Shown piece by piece: positions 31,064 to 41,001 of a stretch of DNA of 64,000 nt (positions are counted from its first letter, which is position 1; every line of letters starts with the position of its first letter). The notes under the pieces were generated by a model. The model did not search any database and was not told the origin of the DNA. It saw only the letters and a list, made by a program, of their open reading frames with translations. Where the stretch lies: the NCBI RefSeq assembly GCF_025024155.1, contig NW_026251727.1, forward strand, positions 124,001 through 188,000, read 5' to 3'. The DNA comes from Gamsiella multidivaricata. Lineage: Eukaryota; Mortierellomycota; Mortierellomycetes; Mortierellales; Mortierellaceae. Made by a program: the position numbers and the translations under genes.

Positions 31064-31990
31064 TTACTCGGATGCTGCAGCTCCTTCTAATCTCTTCATT
31101 TCCGCGTTTTGCTTGTGTGCATTACGAACGAACTTGGTGTGTCGACCCAGTGCAACAACCTTGTCGCCGACTTTGATCTCGACGGATGTGAACGCCAAAG
31201 ACCCACCCACATTATCGCAACGCGAGTCCTAATGACGTTGACCAGAATTTATCAGCATGTGCGTCTTGGTGTAGATCAATTGGAGGCCAAAGTAAGCGAA
31301 GATATGTAGACCCTTACGATGGACAACTTATCGCCGATCTTGGCACCAGAAACGAACGAGACATTGAGATCTACAAGATAACGTATTTCCTTGTTTAGTG
31401 GTCAACTAACGATGGCACAACACGAACAATCTCTTCCAAAAGATTTACCAGTCGAAACGCCAGTCGCGTGCATGTTCTCAGCAGCAATGGCCAACGATCC
31501 ACCGACATCGACGATCGTACTAAGTAGTCCACCATGACATCCACCCAGTCGGTTCTAAACACGAACAATAGAATGATGAGTTGGCACAAAGAAATTCAAA
31601 CCTATCCAAAGAGTAGATATGGATCTGTCCTGAGCAAGTGAACTCACCAGATGCTGTTTCTCAACTTGTAACTCGCACAAGATCGATCCTTTGGATGCCG
31701 AGACTAGTTTGAGCTATATACGATGTAAGGTAACAACTCGAGGAGGATGAGATGTACGAACGACAGCTAGTGCCACTGATATTCTGTAGTGATAGGTTGG
31801 AGCAGGCACCGTACACGATCGACTTACCCCTGAGAGGGCCTGCATATCAAACCCGCCGGCATTCAAAAAGTTGGTCCTACGGAGCAATAAAAATGACAAT
31901 TCAGGGCGCGTGCACTATGGGTGGTTGGCTCAGTGCGAAACCCCGCACAAAGACATACCAGACTTTTCTGCAGTGGTTCAGTGTTGCCAT
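31064..31990 (-). CDS. Acyl-CoA thioesterase 13-like hotdog-fold protein
   Basis: Six exons, 31990-31959, 31876-31828, 31713-31648, 31554-31449, 31370-31318 and 31228-31064, give 156 residues with exact phase closure. The hotdog signature NRLGGCHGGLLSTIVDVGGS contains the Asn, HGG and catalytic Asp positions of the PaaI/ACOT13 family. It is followed by DLNVSFVSGAKIGDKLSI, LAFTSVEIKVGDKVVALGRH and TKF. The family hydrolyses medium to long acyl-CoA thioesters, often in mitochondria. The N-terminus (MATLNHCRKVWTNFL) is short and not a clear targeting peptide. The extra C-terminal tail is Lys/Glu/Ala-rich. The gene is divergent from VMA2. Confidence 0.9.
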
Positions 31991-32482
31991 GGTCTTTATT
32001 TTTTTTTTGAAGGTGAAGGTCGATGGAGGAATGTAAAGTGGTGGTGAGATCGGGAGGACCTGATTTGTTAAAAAAGAATGGGAAAGGGAAACGGATGCTG
32101 CACACGCATACTATTACCTCCTATTGTGCCCCTTCTCCTCCCCCTTCGCCAGCCCCAACCAGTTACCAGGTTACCCAACTGCTAGAGCTAGCAGAGACAG
32201 CGCCATGCAAATCAATAGCATCCATGTTGTCGATTAATATCAGGTCGCAGAGGTGCCACCCATCATCCCTAACTCTTATCGACAGGTGCTTTCTCACGAC
32301 CGAGATGAGCAATGACGTGAGGGAGAGGGTCAGTCCACAGCCCTTAACAGCGCCTCTGCTGCCCCTCTCTCGTTCACCCATGCATCACGCCCACCGATGC
32401 AAAGACGCGCAACCGAGCCCCTCTTCAACCACAAAACGCACATTCCTCCTCCCCTCACTCAACTCACCCTTCCCCAACAAGC
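31991..32482. promoter_or_regulatory. Divergent promoter between the thioesterase gene and VMA2
   Basis: 492 bp between opposed start codons, C/T-rich on the + strand at 32115-32160 and again at 32340-32480, the likely VMA2 leader. No gene is seen. Confidence 0.45.
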
Positions 32483-34869
32483 ATGATGGATCCTCGCCTC
32501 TCCTCTAAGGAAGCCAGTGTGCTCCATGCCGCCGCTGTCACACGCAACTATGCCATCGAACCCCGTCTCGGTAAATAAGGAATCGAGTGCTGGAAAAAAA
32601 ATAATATATAAGCAACGATGGGCAACACGTTGTCGACAGGCAAGAGTCTGCTCGAAGTAATGCATTCTGACTGTAACAAACGTGCCTTTCGACGTTAGAT
32701 TACCGCACGGTCGCCGGTGTCAACGGTCCCTTGGTTATGCTCGACAATGTCAAGGTACGATTCAAACGAGACCGTTTGCCTCAGTGTTCAAGCAAGTGTG
32801 CAAGTGCATCATTTTATGGTACTCACTCACTCTTTGTTTTTTTGTCGCGCTCTATAGTTCCCCAAGTTCTCTGAGATTGTAGAACTCACTCTCCCCGATG
32901 GCACCAAGCGCGCTGGTCAAGTCCTGGAGGTCCAGGGCAAGCGTGCTGTCGTTCAGGTACATGCATTTTTTATTTTATTTTTTTTAGGCAGGATGGGTTA
33001 TTTTTCGATCTCTACTTGTCTTGACGACGTGATCACACCTCTAGTCAGGGGATGATATTATGCCTGGAGGTGCTAATGACAGGGCGGCTGACTTTGAGAT
33101 TCTCCCTAAAAAATATTGGGTTGTCACCATTCAACTGTAGGTCTTTGAGGGCACGTCAGGAATTGATGCCAAGCAGACACACGCTGAATTCTCTGGCGAT
33201 GTGTTGAAAATGCCCGTCTCCGAGGACATGTTAGGACGTGTTTACAACGGATCAGGAAAGAGTATCGACAAGGGTCCCAAGGTCTTTGCGGAGGACTACC
33301 TTGATATCCAAGGTACATGACATGACGCGGCCAAACAACCCAGCTGACTATAATCGACATGCTTAATCCGCATCGAGAGGACAAGTCGCAACATTCTCTA
33401 ACGCGTACTCACCTTGTTGACTATAGGCTCGCCCATTAACCCTTATTCCCGTATCTACCCCGAGGAGATGATCCAGACCGGTATCTCTGCCATTGATACC
33501 ATGAACTCTATTGCTCGTGGTCAAAAGATTCCCATTTTCTCTGCCGCTGGTCTTCCTCACAACGAGGTACTGTAGGGTGGTGGTTTCGCTTTATTGCCAT
33601 TGTTATTGTTCTCTATATGTCTTCTAACAGAGGTTCAATTTCTGCCGTTGTTACCATAGATTGCTGCCCAGATTTGCAGACAGGCTGGTTTGGTCAAGAA
33701 GACCAAGGGTGTGTTCGATGATCACGAGGATAACTTTGCCATTGTGTTTGCGGCTATGGGAGTCAACATGGAGACTGCTCGCTTCTTCAAGCAGGATTTC
33801 GAGGAGGATGGTTCGATCGAACGTGTGACGCTGTTCCTCAACTTGGCCAACGACCCGACAATTGAGCGTATTATTACTCCTCGTCTGGCTTTGACCACTG
33901 CAGAGTACTATGCCTACCAGCTGGAGAAGCACGTCCTAGTCATCTTGACGGATATGAGTTCCTATGCCGATGCGTTGCGTGAAGTCTCTGCTGCTCGTGA
34001 GGAGGTTCCTGGTCGTCGTGGTTATCCCGGTTATATGTACACTGATTTGTCGACCATTTATGAGCGTGCCGGTCGTGTCGACGGCAGAAACGGTTCCATC
34101 ACTCAGATTCCCATTCTGACCATGCCTAACGATGGTAAGTTCCTGCATTTTCCATCTGGGCGAATCCTATGAATGCCGCCTTGACCCACGCTTAATACTG
34201 ACGAGCGAACGACGTTTTTTTTTTTTTTTTTTCAAATTGAATAGATATCACCCACCCTATTCCTGATTTGACTGGATTCATTACTGAGGGTCAGATCTTT
34301 GTGGACCGACAGATGCACAACCGTCAGATTTACCCACCCATCAACGTCTTGCCGTCGCTGTCGCGTCTGATGAAGTCCGCCATTGGTGAGAAGCTAACAC
34401 GCAAGGATCACGGAGATGTTTCCAATCAGTTGTACGCCAAGTATGCTATTGGTCGTGATGCCGCAGCCATGAAGGCAGTCGTCGGAGAGGAGGCCCTGAA
34501 CCAGGAGGACAAGCTTAGTTTGGAGTTCTTGGAGAAGTTTGAGAAGACTTATATTGCGCAAGGTACATCAATTGATGGTCGTGTTTTTCTTTGTCTGCGC
34601 TGCATGGTATATATTTTCATGACAAGATATACTGACGATGGGGGTCCGATTTGTTGTGGATAGGCAACTACGAGTCGCGATCTGTATTCGAGTCGCTTGA
34701 CCAAGCTTGGTCGCTGCTCCGCATCTTCCCTAAGGAGATGCTGAACCGTATCCCCCAAAAGCTGCTTGCGGAGTTCTACCAGCGTGACCGTAAGGGTCGT
34801 GGTCGCCATGGCAGCAGAGACGATGGCGAGGCAGCAGCGCCTGAGGATGAGGGCGATGATGACAACTAG
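32483..34869 (+). CDS. VMA2: V-type proton ATPase subunit B
   Basis: Eight exons (32483-32570, 32699-32754, 32858-32956, 33141-33312, 33427-33566, 33660-34134, 34245-34562, 34664-34869) give 517 residues, the same length as yeast Vma2. Near-identical family blocks include [68 protein letters not shown] and [20 protein letters not shown]. It is the regulatory nucleotide-binding subunit of the V1 head, alternating with subunit A, and drives acidification of the vacuole and endosomes. Translation could begin at either of two consecutive ATGs. The C-terminus is a charged Arg/Gly then Asp/Glu tail ending in GDDDN. Confidence 0.97.
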
Positions 34870-34984
34870 AGTGTCTGTGCACATATATGAGGATGATATG
34901 AGAGAAGGAGCTGAAGAATGGAGGCTATCGAAACAAAGCAGCAGTACTGGAATATCTTGACAATGAAAATTGTAATCGAAAGCG

Positions 34985-34990
34985 AATAAA
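34985..34990 (+). terminator. Candidate polyadenylation signal of VMA2
   Basis: AATAAA 116 bp downstream of the VMA2 stop codon. Confidence 0.45.
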
Positions 34991-35501
34991 AAAGAAAACT
35001 TTCAAGGGGACAGGTCCATGCGTGCATCGATTGTGGTGGAGAAGAGCATTGTCGCTTCGCGTGACATGGCACAGCGTGTCTTTACTAGAGTGCCATGTGG
35101 GAGTGCCAAGAAGCCAAGTGGAGCATGCGCACACTTGTCTACCAAGGAAGCTAGAAAGATGTGAGAGCAAGTGCACAGGCGTATCCGATCGATGCTGTCA
35201 TATTACTGTTAGTGCAGCACGAAAGGGGAGTGTTTAGGTGAGCACTTTTTGATAATTGTGCTTCACATGTCAGCATGCCAGCATGTCAGCAAGGGCGGGA
35301 AAGGAGAATGTAGTAATAATTCGGTGCGCGCACGAGGCACCGTCCCAGTGCCAACTATGAGGGTGTATCATGACTCTGGCTTGTCTGAAGGGAAGGAGGG
35401 GCATGGGGTATTTGGTTGCATTGAGATAGATCGGATGGAGAAGAGTGAATGAGGATTGACACGACCTGGCAGTCTCTTTGCTCGTGCTCGGCCTTCTCTC
35501 C

Positions 35502-35547
35502 TTTTATTCTTTTATTCTTTTATTCTTTTGTTCTTTTGTTCTTTTAC
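35502..35547. repeat. Short tandem repeat, TTCTTTTAT/TTCTTTTGT type
   Basis: Consecutive units ttttattc and then ttttgttc repeated about five times in the pyrimidine-rich DNA before the seipin gene. Confidence 0.7.
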
Positions 35548-35759
35548 AGGCACTTTTTATTAAGAAATCCTCTTTAAAAAAGACCCACGACCCCAGCGAC
35601 TTTTTTTTTACAGTGTGTTCATATTAAAGCCCATTTTTGCCACTCTGCCCGCCCGTCCCTCTCTTCCCCACCATTACCCCCCACAGCTCCATCGACTCAT
35701 TTCTTCCACTTGCCACTAAACACACACACACACACACCCTCCCTTGGTCTCATTGAACC

Positions 35760-38090
35760 ATGACCCTCTTTGAGGCAAGTCTCTCTTCATTTCATGCAGC
35801 CCAGCCCAATATTCATTCCGTCCTGCACTCTCCATGGCCTAGCCAAAATACCTAAACCTTGTCTTTGTCTTCATTCTCTGCTTTAGATTCTCTCATTCTT
35901 CATCACCCCGCTGCTGGCACTCCTCGAGCCCTATGTCCAGCAGCTCACCCAGTGGCTGACCTCGTCTGCCCTCCACCGGAAGATCATCAAATTCTTTATC
36001 GGCCTTATCGTCCTCCTCCTACTCATCGGCGTCTCCCTGGTGGCCTACCTCAGCTTCTATTGGGTCTATATCCCTCAGCGTGGACATGTCGGCCAGGTTC
36101 ATCTCCAATATGAGAGACCAACGTAAGCAAAACACCATCTTATTGCATATTGGTCATTCTTCAACTCCCCTATTTTTTATCGCGACCGGTGCTAAAACGC
36201 GTGGCCCATCTTGATAGTGCCCCTGGACTGATTGTGAACGGTCCTTCAGCTGAAATCGACTTTTCGAGGGGAGGACGATACGGACAGGTACTTTTTCTTT
36301 TTTGTTTGCTTTAATCGCAGGATATCTCATTTGGTATTCCAATTCAGGAAAACCGCTAATGCCAATATCATGTCGTTGCCTTAGTTCTTGCGTGCAGACC
36401 AAGCGTACGACATTTCAGTCAAGTTGCATGTCCCTACCTCGGAAAGAAATGTGGAAATCGGCAATTTCATGGTCATGGTCACCTTGCTGCGCGCGGATGG
36501 CAAGATCATCATGACCTCCAGCAGACCTGTAAGTTGACAGTGGGAATTTTTTTTCTGATGATCTGCCTACAATCGTGTGCGCGTGAGAGATAAATGAAGT
36601 ACGTCTTTGTCTAACATCTGTGCTCATGCATGATAAAAATGAACGTTGCATTGACTAGACCATCCTCACCTACCAATCAGTGCCCCTGAAACTCATGAAG
36701 ACAGCATGGAAGGCAGTGCCTTTGGTGCTGGACTGGTCCAAGGAAGATCAGATGCTGAGGGTGCCTTTGGTCGAAAACTATATTGAGGACGCTTCCAACC
36801 CTGTTGCTCGCGCATATGTCGAAATCTCCAGCCCAGAATTACAAGTGTACAAGAGCTCCATCCATATCGACGCGCACTTCCATGGCCTCAGGTAAGCACC
36901 ATTGCTTTTTTGTAATTTTTTTTTTCGGCATTATAAGTTGCAACTTGTCAAAGGCATAAAAAACTAACCGGGACGTACATTTGTTTTTCCAAAATAGATA
37001 TTTCATGTACTACTATAAGCTCTCCACAGCTCTGGTGTTCATGTCAGTCTTCATTTTCTGGGAGATTATCTTTTCGGTCGTCACTTGGCAGGTGCTCGCA
37101 GGCTGGTTTGGAACGGATGCAGAGGCATTGGCGATTGCACACCAGCTCCATCCTCAACCAGGTCAACAGAGGACTATGCCAGGGCAGCCTACTCAGCAAC
37201 AGCAGCTGCGTGCTCCTACCACATTTGCAGCAGGACCATCTACTGCACCCGGAGCTCAGTTGCCATCCGTTGGCCCCTCGCCTCGTCAGCCACAGTTGCA
37301 GGAACATGGTCAGGGTCAACAGTACAGCAACGAGTCTGACAGCGAGTATGAAGAGCACGATTTGCTCGGAAACAGTTCTCTGGGTCGGACAACTGGTCTC
37401 GCATTTGATCACGACGAAATGGAGGATGACGATGATGAGCAGGATCAAGAACTGGGCGACCGGGTCTCACGGGGTCAGTCATCCACAGTCAGGGATGAGG
37501 CTGTTGTGCCTGAGAGACCATTGACGCCTTCTCAGCATCGCTATGTGGAAGCAGGGACAACGGGTGTTACGTCCTCTTCAACTCGCTCCGGAAGGGAACC
37601 AGAGAGGCTGCAGCAGCGGACTACGACAACAACTATGACCACCAAAACTGTACCGCAGGATCAGCTTGGGGAACTTGATGACGGTGCTTCCACGTCTGGC
37701 AGTGCGATGACCACAGGGAGCTCACGACGTGTTGGAAGACGCAGCCTCCACATGACTACTTCGTCTGAATTCCAGCCTCCCCCACCGCCTCCTCCTTCGG
37801 TGCTTTCTGAACAGTCCTCTGAGTTCCAGATGTCCCAGAGGGGCGCTGGCACTCGTCGCACGGCTGTGGAGTCAGAATATACCGAAGAGGAGGATGAATA
37901 TTTGGAAGGTGTTGAGGAAGATGAGGAGGACGATGGCGATGTTACGTTTGGAGAGGACGATTTTGCGACGCTTTCAGACCGCTCACCTGGCGGACCCAGG
38001 TCGGCGGTGAGATCAAGACATACCACGGAGAGCCGAAGCACACGGCTGGGAAGGCATGAAAGCACTGGGCGGAGCTCAGGACGCGCATGA
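35760..38090 (+). CDS. Seipin (lipid droplet assembly protein)
   Basis: Six exons (35760-35774, 35887-36122, 36218-36287, 36385-36528, 36659-36891, 36998-38090) give 596 residues. The seipin plan is clear: a first membrane helix (FFIGLIVLLLLIGVSLVAYL, about 40-62), then YWVYIPQRGHVGQVHLQYER, a lumenal beta domain (DISVKLHVPTSERNVEIGNF, IIMTSSRP, FHGLRYFMYYY) and a second helix (FMSVFIFWEIIFSVV, about 245-263). It acts in the ER at lipid droplet contact sites. Intron 1 has a GC donor (GAG|GCAAGT); without it exon 2 has no start. The roughly 330-residue cytosolic tail is unusually long, Ser/Thr/Gln-rich and acidic (EEEDEYLEGVEEDEEDDGD). MDM10 lies 585 bp downstream on the same strand. Confidence 0.9.
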
Positions 38091-38675
38091 GCGTGATGAT
38101 TGAACATGACAATGCGCCCTTTTTCTTTTAACGACAGCTCATGACACATATTTTGCAACATATTCTTCTTTTTTATGACCCTCCATGCAACGCATTGTTC
38201 TTATCGTGAAATAACCTTTTTCTGGGGAATGAAATAAAAACGAAACACGATCAACGCGTCGATCGCGATTTTCACGCGCTCGTACCTGATTCACTTATTT
38301 CTAAAAATGAAACAAACAGTCCTGCGGGTGTTGGTCTTTGATCCCGAAAGTGATTGCAAGATCATCCTTTACTCCTCCTCACGCCCTCCTCACGCCCTCC
38401 CCACTCTCCCCACTCTCCCCATCTACTTCACCTTTTTATATTGCTTCGCCTCTTTCCAGTTTTCGACTCGATTCCTGCCATCCGATTCCAGGACAATTCT
38501 TTGATCTCAGACTCATCAGACTTGCTTTGCATCCCAACTGTATCAGGTCTGCGCTTCTGTGATAGCGCTGCCATCGACAGAACTATTTTTTTCCACATAC
38601 GGCTCTCCTGGGCAGGATAACGATATATTCTACACATAACAGGCTTTCAGGACAGCAGAGCTGGCTTCGCACGCG
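38091..38675 (+). promoter_or_regulatory. Intergenic region between seipin and MDM10
   Basis: AATAAA at 38233-38238 may end the seipin transcript. A C/T-rich block with direct repeats (CACGCCCTCCT and CCCACTCT units, about 38374-38420) looks like the MDM10 core promoter or leader. No gene is seen. Confidence 0.45.
38233..38238 (+). terminator. Candidate polyadenylation signal of the seipin gene
   Basis: AATAAA 143 bp after the seipin stop codon. Confidence 0.45.
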
Positions 38676-40801
38676 ATGTACGACTTTATGGAGTACTGCC
38701 TCAGGCGGTACTATCGTGCCTCTGGCTGGAACGAAGATAACCAATATTCACATCTGTGCGCAACCTCGCGTGGTATGTCCTCGACTTTTATTTTTTATTT
38801 TTTATATACTTTAAAATTGGATCGTTTAAATTACTTTGGTACTTACTTTTTTTCTTATGTTTCTGTGCACTGACAAAAAAAAAAAAAAAAAAGCGCTACT
38901 GGATTTTCAAGCACCACAGGGAATATCCCTGCGTCTTTCAAAGCTCCCGAGCTCAGTATTCAAGACGACGACGACGATGAACGCGCTTCCGGTCCTGGAG
39001 GGGTCTGTTGGGTACTTGTTTACGTCGAGGGCGCTGATGATCGATGACTCTGCGTCGGTGAGGTTTCGACATTTGGTGGATCGGTTCCGGATTATTTGTT
39101 TGGATCATTCGATTCGGGAGGCAGATCAGTGGACGGAGTATGATCAGGATGGGAAGAAACGGAAAGGTATGAGTTTTTCTTTTGCGGTTGCAGTTGCGGT
39201 TACAAAATATATACATGTATTTTTTTCCAGCCTTGAGGGGAATTTGAGGAGGAGAGATCGTACACTCACAGGCCTCTTTTTCTTTCGACGTTAGATTATT
39301 TGCTGTGCGGAAGGATGAATTTGGCGAATGCGAGACTGGAGGCGTTGTATAGTCGACGGATTTCGAAGCATCGACAATATGTGATCTCGGGAATTAGTGA
39401 TCCAGCCTCCAGGAGTGCATCCCATGTAAAGCATCTTCATTCTCTTCTTTCATGTTGACTGGTTTATGTTCTTGCCTCGCTCACTAAACATAATATCCAA
39501 TGATCTATTTTATTTTTTTTCCCCACCTCTTTCTACATGGGAAACAAAAAAATAATAATAGCTTTCGGCACAATTCCAATACGACAAGGGGAAATACTGT
39601 GCAGAGATGTCGTTTACAACGGACGATGGATTGATCGGGATCCGAGGACTGTACAATTTCGGACGGGATTTCGATGATTCTTACGAGGGCATGTTAAACG
39701 AAGGACGACAGCGGCGTCGGCGAGGAAAGCAGACGGAGGAGATTTTGTTGAATAATCAGGATAGTGCGTCAATTGATCTGGAACAGGAGTTTGAAACGCC
39801 TACTGCTGCTACTACTGGGGTGGTGGATAAGGTTTCTGAGGCGGCCAGTTCGACAGCGACGTTGGATTTGTTGGATAATAAGAAAGTAGAAGAGGCGAGG
39901 AAGAAGAGACTGAAAAGTGATGAGAGAGCGGGGTATTTGGGCGAGGAGACAGCGGTGGAGGGGGAAGAATGGGCAACGGCTCCGGCGGAGAGGATTCGTG
40001 GGTATTGGTCAGCAGGCGCTGAGATCTATTACAGTGCGACCGAAAAACTTGGAGGCCGTAAGTCTGCACTGTTCTTTCGACAACTCTATAAGTATCCTCA
40101 AAATGCTACAAGATGTTCAGTGTTGTCTAAATACTCTTATACTTTTTTTATTTTTTCGGTGCAACGTGGTGGATGTAGTGTCAACAGGTCTGCGGTACAG
40201 GACACTTCCACCTTTGGCGCCTATCGCTACAGAATCTGATGAGGACAACGCTTCAACAACCACAGTAACACCTCGGTACCCGACCTCGACGTCTCCAGAG
40301 CATCATCAAAATTATATCCCGATCACGATCACTCAAACCCTGAATCCGATCATGGGACATGTCTCGAGTAGTTATGCCGCACAAGTTCATCCGGATCTGG
40401 GGCTGTGCTCGCGGTTCGATTTTAACCTGTACAGTTATGACAGTGAGCTGACGGCCGGTGTCGAGTGGTGGATCCGGGAGCGGAAATCGGCTTCTTCATC
40501 TTCGGCTTCAGCAGCGGACCACAAGGGGGATGAGATCCCGTTCCCGAAAACTGTGGGCGTACCAGACTTGCCAACGACAACTTCTGGTGGGAAGACTCTG
40601 GGAGGAGACGCGGAGGAGAAGCAGCCGATTGTCGGGGTGATCAAGGCGCGCTTAGGGGCACAATCTGGACTGGCCATTATGTGGGAGGGCAGGTTTAATA
40701 AGTTGTTGTTCAGTCTCGGATTCGTCGGGCATGTGTTCTCGCCGTATGCCCAGGCCCCGATAGTAAAATCTGTGGGGTTGGAGATCCAGTATTTTTCGTA
40801 A
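38676..40801 (+). CDS. MDM10: Mdm10, mitochondrial outer-membrane beta-barrel of ERMES and SAM complexes
   Basis: Exons 38676-38772, 38894-39166, 39295-39425, 39562-40057 and 40179-40801 close in phase to 539 residues. The N-terminus MYDFMEYCLRRYYRASGWNE followed by YSHLCATSRALLDFQAPQGI is typical of Mdm10. Barrel strands follow (VEGSVGYLF-like LEGSVGYLF, EIYYSATEKLGGLSTGLRY, GVIKARLGAQSGLAIMWEGR) and the C-terminus ends in a strand with a terminal aromatic (GLEIQYFS). Mdm10 tethers mitochondria to the ER within ERMES and also serves outer-membrane protein assembly with SAM. An acidic insertion lies at about 200-290. The intron 1 acceptor is preceded by a run of about 18 A rather than pyrimidines, but a CACTGAC branch-point-like site sits just before it. 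Confidence 0.92.
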
Positions 40802-41001
40802 AGCAACGAATGCCGTTTTTTCTTTTTTTTTCTTTTTTTTCTTTTGATGCTCGATAGTTTTATAAAAACTATAGTAATAATAGATACATTATTAGACATC
40901 AATGTCTGGGATCTGGGCGCAGCTCATTGGTCTCTCTCTCTTTGACAGCCGGAGCAGGAAAAAATTGGCAGCATTTGAGGATTTAAGTTTCGTTTTATTG
41001 T

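Larger units (their letters stand above)
34870..35759. other. Intergenic region between VMA2 and the seipin gene
   Basis: 890 bp without a supported gene. AATAAA at 34985-34990 may end VMA2. A pentamer/decamer TTTTATTC-type repeat at about 35502-35547 and a (CA)n run at 35721-35738 lie upstream of the seipin start in C/T-rich DNA. Confidence 0.5.
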
